64,000 nt of DNA, from contig OX387609.1 of NCBI GenBank assembly GCA_947568835.1, positions 15,121,708 through 15,185,707 on the forward strand, written 5' to 3'. Below are positions 9,102 to 19,700 of this stretch, piece by piece. The notes under the pieces were generated by a model that was not told where the DNA came from, did no database searches, and saw only the letters and a program-made list of their open reading frames with translations. Numbering within the stretch: the first letter of the stretch is position 1; each line of letters starts with the position of its first letter. A program made the translations under genes and the position numbers. The DNA comes from Protonemura montana (taxonomy: Eukaryota > Arthropoda > Insecta > Plecoptera > Nemouridae).

Positions 9102-12100
9102 TCATTTGACTTCAACATCGTTGGCGAAAATTGATATGTAGCTCCTATTGGGCCATTTTCGAGGTATGTAAATTACACTTGAGACGTCTTCGGGATCCAT
9201 TATGAAAATATTTGCAGCTTGTTCTTCTTCGTTGCAAAGGAACATATTCGATAGTTCAATTTCACCCATGATTACTGGCAATGTCTCTATTTTTGTTCCT
9301 AATAAACAAATCGATGAAATCCCATCAGTCGTCCTCTCAATGATATATTTGATTCTTCCAAAATGTCCGTTGCCTGATCGGACATATGAATCATCTGATT
9401 TCAATGACCTCTCGTACGAGCTTGTGCGAAGTATTCTCCCATTAACGCTTACTCCCGCGTACTGGCAAAGCTCATTAGGCTCAGCACCAAGAAGTTCGTA
9501 AATCATCTTTTGGTTACACGGAAATCCACTTCCGATTGCACAGACACGTTCGTTCCTTCGCCTCGTTAGTCCCGAAATCTTTTCGATGGATGCTTCTACC
9601 TTGTTACTGATGTTAAGTTTCGCAACCAATGTGGGAAGAGCACTCTTCACGATTGCATTCTTAGCTATCTGCTTAATAACTGCTTTGGGACCTTTGACGA
9701 ACTTGGTTATGAAGTGAATTCCCGCCTCAAAAGGGAAGGCCGAGGTCGCCCAAAGAGGTCCCAGCTTCCGTACTGACGTAGGTATGTGGCTTAATAAATG
9801 TATATTGTAATTCATAAATTCAGCACCATAATAAATTTCCATTTCACCCACGAATTGCAGCAGCAGTTCTTCAGCTCTGTCGATGCACCCAGGAGTGATG
9901 TTCGTTTGCATAAGCAAGAAAATCCCTTCGCAAAGGAGTGCAAGGTGGTTGAGATATTTATTTGCTAACACACCCTTAAGGCAAGGGATGCTGTAATGCA
10001 GAAGCCACATCCTGTACTCAGTGGCTTTCCAATCTTTCCTCTCGTTGATCAATCGTGGAGTACGATGGACCGAGGATGGTGGTCGAGTGCCAGTCAATCG
10101 TTCGTTGATAATACGAAGGTTTCCCGGTGAGCCAATGTAGTAAGGTGCTTTAGGAGTTCTCAGATAAATGTCTAGTAGAAGTTTGGTGGCACCCTGCAGG
10201 ACAGAATGCATATAATCAGGAGAAAACCCCCACACAAGGTCAAACGACGGTAACCTGGTCAGGGGTGAAAGGCCTTTCACCCCTCGCACTTTAGTTTTCG
10301 TGGCCTCGGCTTCTTCCATGTCTTCGCGAATTTGGTGATCTTCACGATCGTCGTAATCAGGCACATCATTCACCCATTTAACTGTTCCGTTCACTGAGAC
10401 CCCACGATGAACGCAAAAAGAACACCCAAAATATCCGTTAAACTGTGTCGTAAATTGTAGTAGAGGACGCGCAACGGTATCTACGGCGCAGCAGAATGGT
10501 ATAAATGTTGACCTGATAATATCATTGCCGCGCCGCCACAAAACGCCTTCAAAATAGAGCTTCCTCATCTGGTCAACAAACTTCTTTAAAAATATGCTCA
10601 TAATAGGCTCAAATTTTGCAAACCATATCCCGACCAAAATCGGATTGTTGAATCTTGCTTTAGGGGCAAGCTCGTTAACATGCAGCTGTATGGGCCACAT
10701 GGTGTTTTTTGACGATTTGAAAACCTTAGCTCCATCTGTATTAAAGTTGTACGTGAAATTCTGTCCGTTGTGCAGAGGCTGGCCAAGTTGTTGTAGCGAC
10801 TTATAGATTATCGAATCGAACACGTCGTGCATAATGTCAGTACGATTGGGTGGATCAAGTATAAGCTGTTCGGAAATATCCTTCCGTTCCAAAAATTCCT
10901 TCAATGAATGTTTAACGTTCATTATAGCAAAGAAGTTTTTACCATTAAAAGAAGTGCTTATCATTTTCCTACATGACTCACAGAGCACCGCTTTTTGACG
11001 TACTGTGGTCAACACGCCTTTTACTGAGTGTACGATAGTCTTACACTGCATGCAAAAAAAATGGAAAACTACGCCGTTAAACACACCACTGAAAATTTTT
11101 TCAATTAGATGTTTGGATGGTTTCAATACCTCGAGGCCAGCAATGGTATTAATTAGAATGACAAGATCAACTTTGGCCTTAGAAGTTAACGAAACATGGC
11201 GAATAACAAACGTTAGTATTAGTAACAACACTTCGCCTTTTGTGACTCCATTCTCGTTAATCGGAACTCTTAAGTTTTCAACATTCTCAAACGGATCATA
11301 GTTGTCTTCTTCATCTTCATCTTCGTTTGAGCTTTCACTGTCGGTGTCGAATTCCGAATCCGATGATGAGCTTTCTTCAGATTCGGAGTCGATGATGTTG
11401 TGAACGGCGTCTCCCTCGTGAACGGCGTCTCCCTCGTGAACGGCGTCTCCCTCGTGAACGGCGTCTCCCTCGTGAACGGCGTCTCCCTCGTGAACGGCGT
11501 CTCCCTCGTGAACGGCGTCTCCCTCGTGAACGGCGTCTCCCTCGTGAACGGCGTCTCCCTCGTGAACGACGTCTCCCAAGTGAACGACGTCTCCCAAGTG
11601 AACGGCGTCTCCCTCGTGAACGGCGTCTCCCAAGTGAACGGCGTCTCCCTCGTGAACGGCGTCTCCCAAGTGAACGGCGTCTCCCTCGTGAACGGCGTCT
11701 CCCTCGTGAACGGCGTCACCCTCGTGAACGGCGTCTCCCTCGTGAACGGCGTCTCCCTCGTGAACGGCGTCTCCCAAGTGAACGGCGTCTCCCAAGTGAA
11801 CGGCGTCTCCCTCGTGAACGGCGTCTCCCTCGTGAACGGCGTCTCCCTCGTGAACGGCGTCTCCCAAGTGAACGGCGTCTCCCAAGTGAACGGCGTCTCC
11901 CTCGTGAACGGCGTCTCCCTCGTGAACGGCGTCTCCCAAGTGAACGGCGTCTCCCAAGTGAACGGCGTCTCCCAAGTGAACGGCGTCTCCCAAGTGAACG
12001 GCGTCTCCCAAGTGAACGGCGTCGTGCTCCGCGTTGAGACGTTTCCTTTGATTCCACCTTGCAAGCGTCCTTTTCGGAACGGATTCTACCCCCGAATCGG

Positions 12101-12137
12101 GGTCCAAATACAACTTCCGTCGTTTTTTTTCACTCAT
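9102..12137 (-). CDS. CACTA/EnSpm (CMC) superfamily transposase, uninterrupted
   Basis: This single-exon ORF of 1011 codons runs without interruption from ATG at 12137 to the stop at 9102. It has a basic N-terminus with RKLYLDPDSGV, then about 35 copies of a GDAVH(L/E) hexapeptide, then a Ser/Asp/Glu-rich acidic stretch. A CxxC pair (FFCMQCK, LCESCR) precedes the transposase core. The core has NTDGAKVFKSS, WPIQLHVNELAP, then PDYMHSVLQGATKLLLD, typical of the Transposase_21 type. GPLWATSAFPFEAG further on resembles the DUF4218-type region found next to it in CACTA elements. An uninterrupted frame of this length suggests recent activity or selection. I could not locate terminal inverted repeats, so host domestication is not excluded. 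Confidence 0.85.
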   Translation of the reverse strand: MSEKKRRKLYLDPDSGVESVPKRTLARWNQRKRLNAEHDAVHLGDAVHLGDAVHLGDAVHLGDAVHLGDAVHEGDAVHEGDAVHLGDAVHLGDAVHEGDAVHEGDAVHEGDAVHLGDAVHLGDAVHEGDAVHEGDAVHEGDAVHEGDAVHEGDAVHLGDAVHEGDAVHLGDAVHEGDAVHLGDVVHLGDVVHEGDAVHEGDAVHEGDAVHEGDAVHEGDAVHEGDAVHEGDAVHEGDAVHEGDAVHNIIDSESEESSSSDSEFDTDSESSNEDEDEEDNYDPFENVENLRVPINENGVTKGEVLLLILTFVIRHVSLTSKAKVDLVILINTIAGLEVLKPSKHLIEKIFSGVFNGVVFHFFCMQCKTIVHSVKGVLTTVRQKAVLCESCRKMISTSFNGKNFFAIMNVKHSLKEFLERKDISEQLILDPPNRTDIMHDVFDSIIYKSLQQLGQPLHNGQNFTYNFNTDGAKVFKSSKNTMWPIQLHVNELAPKARFNNPILVGIWFAKFEPIMSIFLKKFVDQMRKLYFEGVLWRRGNDIIRSTFIPFCCAVDTVARPLLQFTTQFNGYFGCSFCVHRGVSVNGTVKWVNDVPDYDDREDHQIREDMEEAEATKTKVRGVKGLSPLTRLPSFDLVWGFSPDYMHSVLQGATKLLLDIYLRTPKAPYYIGSPGNLRIINERLTGTRPPSSVHRTPRLINERKDWKATEYRMWLLHYSIPCLKGVLANKYLNHLALLCEGIFLLMQTNITPGCIDRAEELLLQFVGEMEIYYGAEFMNYNIHLLSHIPTSVRKLGPLWATSAFPFEAGIHFITKFVKGPKAVIKQIAKNAIVKSALPTLVAKLNISNKVEASIEKISGLTRRRNERVCAIGSGFPCNQKMIYELLGAEPNELCQYAGVSVNGRILRTSSYERSLKSDDSYVRSGNGHFGRIKYIIERTTDGISSICLLGTKIETLPVIMGEIELSNMFLCNEEEQAANIFIMDPEDVSSVIYIPRKWPNRSYISIFANDVEVK
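11397..12022. repeat. 18-bp in-frame minisatellite in the transposase N-terminus
   Basis: About 35 units of GTGAACGGCGTCTCCCTC, or the AAG variant, encode the GDAVHE/GDAVHL hexapeptides on the minus strand. The variants are interspersed and one region has GDVVH. All frames on both strands are open across the array, which produces spurious long ORFs. Confidence 0.95.
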
Positions 12138-12372
12138 GGCGAAATTTTATAACAGAATTTTAATTCCTGATTTCACTCGAAAGCTTGATTCGCACCAGCG
12201 TAGCCCGTTCTATTCACTTCACTTTTTTCGATATCAGGATAACATATTGCCGAGGAAAAATAAAATCGGACTAGTCCGTAGCAGATCTTACGGCGTACTG
12301 ACAGTTTCGTAAAGGGATTTAGAATAACGACGATCATGATGGTAGGAGTAGGGTAGGGGTAGGTGGCAGTCA

Positions 12373-12515
12373 GTGGTTAATTTGTAACGATCAAGGTGGG
12401 TACGCTCTCAATTGAATTCCGGTGCTGTTCTATGATCGTGTGTTTTCTTGGGAAGCGGGCAAGGAAGCTGTGCAAAAGGGCGAAAAACATTCTCAACCCC
12501 TTTCTATGAATGAAA
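12373..12515 (+). mobile_element. Dispersed repeat with CAGTGGTTAATTTG edge, copy 1
   Basis: This segment matches the reverse complement of 43990-44118. It shares CAGTGGTTAATTTGTA, then TCTCAATTGAATTCCGGTGC, then GTGTGTTTTCTTGGG, then GCGAAAAACATT. Both copies start abruptly at the same CAGTGG edge, so that is probably an element terminus. I did not find the opposite end. Confidence 0.75.
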
Positions 12516-15082
12516 TGTTATCTTATCTCCTATTTAGAGGAATATGTTATAAACGCCACTAAAATTTAATCAGCCGAAACTATGTGCGTATTCTTCTTAT
12601 TCCAAGCATCACATAATGCTACTGCAAGCATTTTGGTCACGTGTTGGCATTCTGAGAGTTACCTATTTATAAAACTAACATGAATGCAGCTGACCATGGA
12701 GGCTGGCTTTTTGCATTGTTGATGTTCATACCGAAATCGTCGCCATGCGACTTGACTTTTTGACGCATTTGATTGATGCTTGAGTGTGTTCTACCAAACA
12801 CAAACCCATCTGCATTACATTGTCGGCAAATATAGTGATAGAAATTTCAAAAAAATATTTTTGTTAAACTACCCTTTCAATTGTGTCGATGTCGCAGGTG
12901 TGTATCATTATATTCAGTGAAGCTCAGGTACCAAATACCAGTATTCGGCAACCTCTAATTAAATGTGTGGGTATACTGCATGAAAGAGAGGATTAACACT
13001 TGTTTCCTGCCCTTTTCATTTTAAAGTGGTGTTTGTGAGAAAATAGGTAAAATGTTCGTACAATGCCTCAGAGACCGAAAAAAAAAACTTGCTAGCAATT
13101 TACTGTAAGCAAACATTCGGACCGTGGCTTTGCGAACGCTATTTGCCCGCCAAAAATCCCTACCCGTGGACTCAAAAATATTTGAATATAATAGATTTCT
13201 GGTTTTAATTTTCTTGTAAGCACTATCCATATGTTCTATCTCGTTGTTGTAGTGCTTCATGAATATAACCTTAATTTCGCCATCGTCCTGTACACCTCCC
13301 TGGCAGACGGCTGCGTAACGATATTCGGTACCCATTATCGATATTTTAACCCATCACATGCACATGTGTTCTGTGCTGAAGATTGGTCCAAGCCAAACAA
13401 AAGACCGAACAGTTTTGATTCTGAAAAAATAGCATCAATAGTTACCATGTTTCACCAATCAACTAAATATCCACGGCGTCCTAAGTCGATGAAAGACATC
13501 TGTCAAATGTTTTTCTTTGATATGTCACTCTAAATCTAGTTTTGGCAAAATTATTGATAATAGACTGTTTTGGGTTATAAAAAACCCTATTTTCAGTCTT
13601 GAAAGTTTGCAAAGTAAGATAAAATTATTGGTATTTTGCATAAAAGTCACAAATAACACTGCTCTCGGAATCAACTGCGTGATCTTGACTAGGATGGGGA
13701 TGGAGAAAAATTGTCGTCTTTTGACCAATTTCTCACTTATTGAGCATTAAATCGGTGAGTTTCTAGTACGTATATTATCGCAGTGACACCGCGGTATACG
13801 GGCACTTAGGCGAGAGACGTTTAGGCGACGGACACATAGGCGATCTACTTTACTCCACTTTATCAACTTCTCGATGCAATAAATTGAACTAATTAACGGA
13901 GTAACTAATAATGAAATTTTACAACAAAGCAGGGAACAAGAAATCACCCTTTATATATATGTACTTATTACTACTTCTTATTGATTTCTTATTGAACCAC
14001 GCAGCACCAAAACTGTATGCACATGGCGCTAATGAAAGACCGGCAATTTGAATAGTCTAACAGGCCGAAAGTCCAAACGTTTTCATTGGATTTTACGTAT
14101 CATGACGACATTAGGCATAAAGTTAGTAATTGAACAGACGCTAAATTTTGCCGATGATATTTCTCAAGACTCGGGCAGCCTCTGAATCTGGAAGGATTGA
14201 AGGTGTTGCTCGCTCAGTCACTGCAGTCGCTCGGCAATTATTATAATCCTGAGCTATTTCCGTCTTGCGCTAGGAATTCGAATGCGATAACGCTGCTTCG
14301 ACAGCCGCGAGAGGGAAAAACTAGCAGTTTTTGGACAGAGAATTGCATCGATTCACTTCTGTGTTTACAATTAGGTATTACACGTGTACCGCCTAGCTCA
14401 TTAAAGATATAGCGTTCGTGATTTTTTTCAAAACAATTATTTACATTATCTAATTGCTAATTCTAGTTTCAATACGAAGTTTCCGCTCCAAAAAAAGATA
14501 TCAGCAATTTTGGTAAAAAAATATAAAATGCATTTATGTGGGAACCAAATCGAATTTCGAAAAAGTCGTGGATGTGCAACATGGTTTTTGTGTCAACAAC
14601 GTAAGTGTTTAATTTCAAGTTTGCAGCTCAAGTCGTTTCGTGGCAATCTTTGCTTGAGCTTCGGTCAATTGCTTAAAGAATATTGAGTGGAATCGATTGA
14701 AACGTACAGGGCGGTAGGAGAACACATGCACCTACCCAAATAATTTTGAATCATATTTTTAGGCCAAACGATACGGCAGCTATTAACAAAAGAAGTTAAA
14801 TTGTAGCAAAATGATGCATTGTGAATCGACGGAGAGGATTAGATGATTACAATAAAAAAATAATCGCTGTAGCATATCCTTAAGGATAGCTGAACACTTT
14901 TGGTTTCTCAAAACACAACGCCATCTAATTATTGTTGAACACTCTTTTTCTTTAGTGTAAGTACATAAAACCATTGAAACAAATCTTTGACAATTCCCTT
15001 TCGTTGATGATTATCATCTGTGTTTTCATCCCCTACGAGAGCGAATTTCGCACACCCCTTCGAAAAGCCTCTATGCCAAGCA
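12516..15082. other. No confident gene
   Basis: Several ORFs of 60-104 codons occur on both strands (for example 13231-13533 plus and 13021-13335 minus), but none has splice context or a family I can name. The minus-strand one has a GEIKVIFMK stretch that vaguely recalls domains near transposase genes. I would not annotate it. Confidence 0.5.
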
Positions 15083-15168
15083 CTCTTAAAACAAATAGAA
15101 ATAGAAAAGTTATAATCGGATTATAAAAAAAAAAAACTTCAGATTAAATTTTGAATGCGTATTTAAGT
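15083..15168 (-). mobile_element. Fragment of the AATAGGG MITE
   Basis: CTTAAAACAAATAGAAATAG followed by an AAAAGTTATAATCGGATTAT segment is the reverse complement of the central part of the elements at 26863 and 45186. Only about 85 bp are recognisable. Confidence 0.6.
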
Positions 15169-15175
15169 CGAGCTC

Positions 15176-15560
15176 CAAACTCCAAGTCTAGCAAAGTCTG
15201 GCAAAGTCTGGCAAAGTCTGGCAACGTCTGGTAAAGTCTGGCAAAGTCTGGCAAAGTCTGGCAAAGTCTGGCAACGTCTGGTAAAGTCTGGCAAAGTCTG
15301 GCAACGTCTGGTAAAGTCTGGCAAAGTCTGGCAACGTCTGGTAAGGTCTGGCAAAGTCTGGCAACGTCTGGCAAAGTCTGGCAACGTCTGGTAAAGTCTG
15401 GCAAGGTCTGGCAACGTCTGGCAAAGTCTGGCAACGTCTGGTAAAGTCTGGCAAAGTCTGGCAACGTCTGGTAAAGTCTGGCAAGGTCTGGCAACGTCTG
15501 GTAAAGTCTGGATAGGTCTGGCAACGTCTGGTAAAGTCTGGATAGGTCTAGCTCCAGTAA
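15176..15560. repeat. 10-bp minisatellite (GCAAAGTCTG unit)
   Basis: About 36 copies of GCAAAGTCTG and its variants GCAACGTCTG and GTAAAGTCTG occur in alternating order. The unit is related in inverse orientation to the decamer at 1880-2785 (AACGTCTAGC versus AACGTCTGGC). The long minus-strand ORFs over it (ARLCQTLPD repeats) are repeat shadows. Confidence 0.95.
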
Positions 15561-15992
15561 ACTCCACTCAAGTCTAGTAGAAATACTGAGTCTGGCAAAG
15601 TCTAGCTTGGTCTAGCATCTTCCATGTCTAGCAAACTCTAGTAACCTCTGTCTAGCATGCAAGTCTGGCAAAGTCTGGCAAAGTCTGGCAAGGTCTAGCT
15701 CCAGTGAACTCCACTCAAGTCTAGTAGAAATACTGAGTCTGGCAAAGTCTAGCTTGGTCTAGCATCTTCCATGTCTAGCAAACTCTAGTAACCTCTGTCT
15801 AGCATGCAAGTCTGGCAAAGTCTGGCAAAGTCTGGCAAGGTCTAGCTCCAGTGAACTCCACTCAAGTCTAGTAGAAATACTGAGTCTGGCAAAGTCTAGC
15901 TTGGTCTAGCATCTTCCATGTCTAGCAAACTCTAGTAACCTCTGTCTAGCATGCAAGTCTGGCAAAGTCTGGCAAAGTCTGGCAAAGTCTAG
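15552..15992. repeat. Three exact-period 147-bp tandem units
   Basis: The landmark CTCCAGT occurs at 15552, 15699, 15846 and 15993, exactly 147 bp apart each time. Each unit contains a short run of the AAGTCTGGCA decamer plus CTAG-rich sequence. The units are nearly identical, implying recent amplification. Confidence 0.92.
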
Positions 15993-16245
15993 CTCCAGTC
16001 ATCTCTATGTTTATACAGCTAACTCCATTTACTTCTAGTCTTGTCCAGTATGTTCTGGTAATCGCTAGTGACGATTTAGACGCTCACTTGGTTTTCTGGT
16101 TATGTCTAGTGCCAATCTAGTTAAGTCTAGTTTTAGTTTGCTAGCTGGTTCTAGCTTGAAGAATTTCCTCCAGTAAGATCTGGCAATATCTAGTTGAAAC
16201 GTAGCTAGATTGTTACTAGACTTAGCTAGAATTTTCATCAGGGAA
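15993..16245. repeat. Degenerate CTAG-rich flank and element terminus
   Basis: Sequence decays from the 147-bp repeat into CTAG-rich DNA and ends at CTAGAATTTTCATCAGG (16229-16245), the inverse of the terminus at 1613. The rest of the ZNFX1 upstream intron to 16574 has no recognised feature. Confidence 0.65.
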
Positions 16246-16574
16246 ATAGGAATATAAAATTTTAACAATGATTTATAACTAGGGATAAAAGTAATAATAA
16301 TGATAAAATGAGATAATAGTAGAAATGAAAATAAGAATAATAATAGTGGTAAAATACTAGAAGTAAAAGTGGTAGATAATAATAAGAAAATAACAATGGT
16401 GACCAAATAGCAGATGAGTTTCCAATTACAAATTTTTTATAAAACAATTGAGGCAAAATTGATCATTGCTATGGTTAGTTATTTGGACAGTGGTCACTCT
16501 TTCTATAGCAAAATTTAAAATCTAAGACCTTTTTTAATTATAGTTCTAGCTTTGAATTATTTTCCTGTTTTCAG

Positions 16575-16764
16575 GCTTGCAAGATGTTGCCATCGCTTTC
16601 GGATGTGAAGATAACGATTGTAGACAACTATCAAGGTGAAGAAAATGACATCATTCTTCTCTCCCTGGTGAGAAACAATGTAGACAGGAAGATTGGATTC
16701 CTCAGCATCGAGAACCGCGTATGTGTGGCTCTTTCACGCGCGAAGTGCGGCTTGTACATTTTTG
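16575..16764 (+). CDS. ZNFX1: ZNFX1 helicase motif V-VI exon
   Basis: VDNYQGEENDIILLSLVR corresponds to UPF1-family motif V, and VALSRAKCGLYIFG to motif VI with its arginine finger region. It is entered in phase 0 from a TTTTCAG acceptor. A phase-0 entry means an upstream exon is required: the lone ATG at 16584 is inside the helicase fold and would not be a natural start. Confidence 0.88.
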
Positions 16765-19700
16765 GTGAGCTATGTTAATAATTTGTTGCGTATTCAGTAT
16801 AAGTTGTATAAAGCTGGGCGTTTGTTTGCCGCTTGATCTGTTGGTCAATCATTACTCTAGTAAATGATTGCACGATCCCATCCGTAAACCTGTTATGTGT
16901 AGTATTTTTTTGTGCAATGTTCATTTGCCAATGAATTTTGAGCTCTGCACACATTGTTTCTTTGGTTGTGAGTGGTAATTTAGTTGCTGAATGTTAGTAG
17001 CTGAATGTTAGTGGTATCTCTGATCGAAGAGAGCGAAGCAATTCATAGTTTGACGCTGACTTTGGTGGTAAGAACGTGAGACATGGTTCTATATCTGTAT
17101 AGTTGGTTCCTTTAACAACTAGGGAACATGATAGTTCTATTTGCATTTAATCATAACCCTACCTCCCATGGTTGTACAGCAAAATAGTTTATAAAATAGT
17201 CATTTTTTGGAACGCACAGGGTTGGTGCACTACCGTTGCAGGATAATTGTGAAAGTAACTAAACTTAATCTGGAGAGCTAAATTCTGAATGTAGATGCAA
17301 ATGCCACTTGCATATTAAAGTTGTTTTTGCCAACCTTTAGCCTGGGCTTGGTGTCTTTTGAGCCCAAACCTGAGCCACCTCTGTTTCTTTGGTTTCTTTA
17401 CAGGGAACATTGACAGTCTTGTGGCCAGTAGCACCATATGGCCGAAGATCCGAGACGAGCTCGTGAACCAGGGGGCACTGGTAGAACGGTTCCCTCTCCA
17501 ATGCCAGGTGCATCTGGACCAGTTCACTGACATTGCCAATGCTGCAGATTTCTGCAAGGTAACCTCCAGAAACTACTTGTGTTTGTCAAAGGATTTTATT
17601 TGCCACGTATTCAATGTGCTCCTGAAATGACAGTTTGTCACCTACGATTATTCCGAGGTATTTACATGATGATACTAACTCCACTTTCTAACCTTGTATC
17701 CTAATATCTATGTCCTTGCATACTGCGGTTTAGCTTAAACTAACATTTCTTATCAACATTACCAAACAGTTTCGCGTGTTGGAAAAACCGGTTCTTGTTA
17801 GATCACCGAAGTTAAGCAACACTGCGCTGGGTCAGTTATTGGATGGGAGACCATCATACACATGACCACTTCTGTTTGGGAGAGAGGTTGGAGGGATGAA
17901 AGTTAGCACAGCAACTTCACTCGCCTTGCTTATCAACCTCTCGACAGCATGGATTTGTGGAGGAATCCTGTTGTTCGCGTTGTACCGTCCTTCGGAAGGG
18001 ACGTTAAGCCGGTGGTCCCCTTGGTGCTCTTCGACAGGAGTAGGCTACGTGCCGGCACCAGGTTTCACCTCCTCCCTTCTAGGCTAGGTTAGGTTCATTA
18101 TCATCCTCATCCTCATCATCCACTCATTCACTCATTCTCCTTGAAGTGGGTCACAATGAAGCACGAAAGAAAATACCCTGAAAAACTAAAGAGTACAAAT
18201 GTATTTATCACAAATGTATTGTAAATGGTTGTTGCCACTTGGATTTTGCAACACAAGTTTCCTTTCCAAATTAAATGTAGTATATTATTAGTAACCAGTA
18301 AGGTTATTCTGCAAAGGAAAGGGAAATTGTGCAGGGCACAGTAACAAGTTTCAGAGACTAAACGTAGACCTTTGGTCTGACACTTCCATCAAAGGCTATG
18401 TGTTTGGTTGTCCTTGCAGGTTCCCGAGGGTGGGTGCCAGCTGAAGTGTAATACAGTTTTGCGTTGTGGCCACCCATGCATGCGACTGTGCCACGGCGAC
18501 GACCGCGACCATTCCCAGGCCAAGTGCTTCGAGCCGTGCACTAGGTAAGTCCTCGCGCTGTACAGTGGCCGTTCGCACCTTTGTGTGAAATGCTGACTTA
18601 GAATTTAATAAGGTTTAACAGGGCTGCTAGCTATTAATTATTCGGTTACCAACTGAACTATCCGATGCGCAAAAGCGGTGAGATTTGAGAGAGAGAGTGG
18701 AGGGATGAAAGTTAGTACAGCAACTTCACTCGCCTTGCTTATCAACCTCTCGACAGCATGGATTTGTGGAGGAATCCTGCTGTTTGAGTTGTACCGTCTT
18801 TCGGAAGGGACGTTAAGCCGGTGGTCCCCTTGGTGCTCTTCGACGGGAGTAGGCTACTTGCCGGCACCGGGTTTCCCCTCCTTCCTTCTAAGCTAGGTTA
18901 GGTTCATCATCATCCTCATCCTAATCCTCATCATCATCCACTCATTCTCCGACGCCATTAGACCAGTGCCGCATGGCCAGATGTCAAAACAGTGCGTCGT
19001 TAAACACCACAAATTAATTAAAAGCGGTGAGAAGGTTGCGGGCGTTGTCCCAGCAGAACTTGTCCTTGCAGAGAGTCATACAGGCTTGCGTTGAGCTAAG
19101 CCAAGTTTGCCCTGGTTTCAGAGTTCCGTCGGCCTGCCCACTACAGCATGGATGTCCGCTGCTATGCCATGAGCCCTGCGGCGATTGCATGAGGCCAGTC
19201 GAGCGCAAACTGCCATGTGGCCACGAGCAGACTCTCGCTTGCCACATCGACATTAGCACCTTCAAGTGCCAGCGGATAGTGGCCGCAGTCGACCCGCCGT
19301 GTGGTCATGTGTTTGAGAAGCCGTGCCACGTAATGCCGCACGCCCAGAAGTGCACGCACCCGTGTAAAGTGCGCATCGCCTGCGGGCACAGTTGCGTACT
19401 AAAGTGTCACGTAGACGACGATCCTGATCACATTGAGGTGGGAGCTGAGAACTTACAAAGAATTACACTTTAAATTATTTCAGCCATTTTAAGAGAGATT
19501 TTAGATTCAAACTCCCAGCAAAAAAATTAGGTCAGTTATGGGCTCGTTTTATTCAACTAGTTATAAAAGTCCACCAGAGCTGGGGTTTAAGGGATCTTTG
19601 AGCTATATACAACTCTTGAAGGATGGACTGTTGATAAAGGACTTTTTTCCAGTTGACACAAGAAGACAGCTGATAATTATTTGACTAGAGATCCATCTGT

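Noticed and set aside
11400-12152. Long plus-strand ORF over the 18-bp array
   Set aside because: It is a repeat translation antisense to a recognisable transposase; frames stay open only because the unit length is a multiple of three.
8611-12373. Terminal inverted repeats of the CACTA element
   Set aside because: I searched for CACTA or CACTG ends in inverse positions on both sides and found no convincing pair.
13021-13533. Overlapping ORFs of about 100 codons on both strands
   Set aside because: No recognisable domain, no consistent splice sites and low-complexity context; the weak GEIKVIFMK resemblance is not enough.
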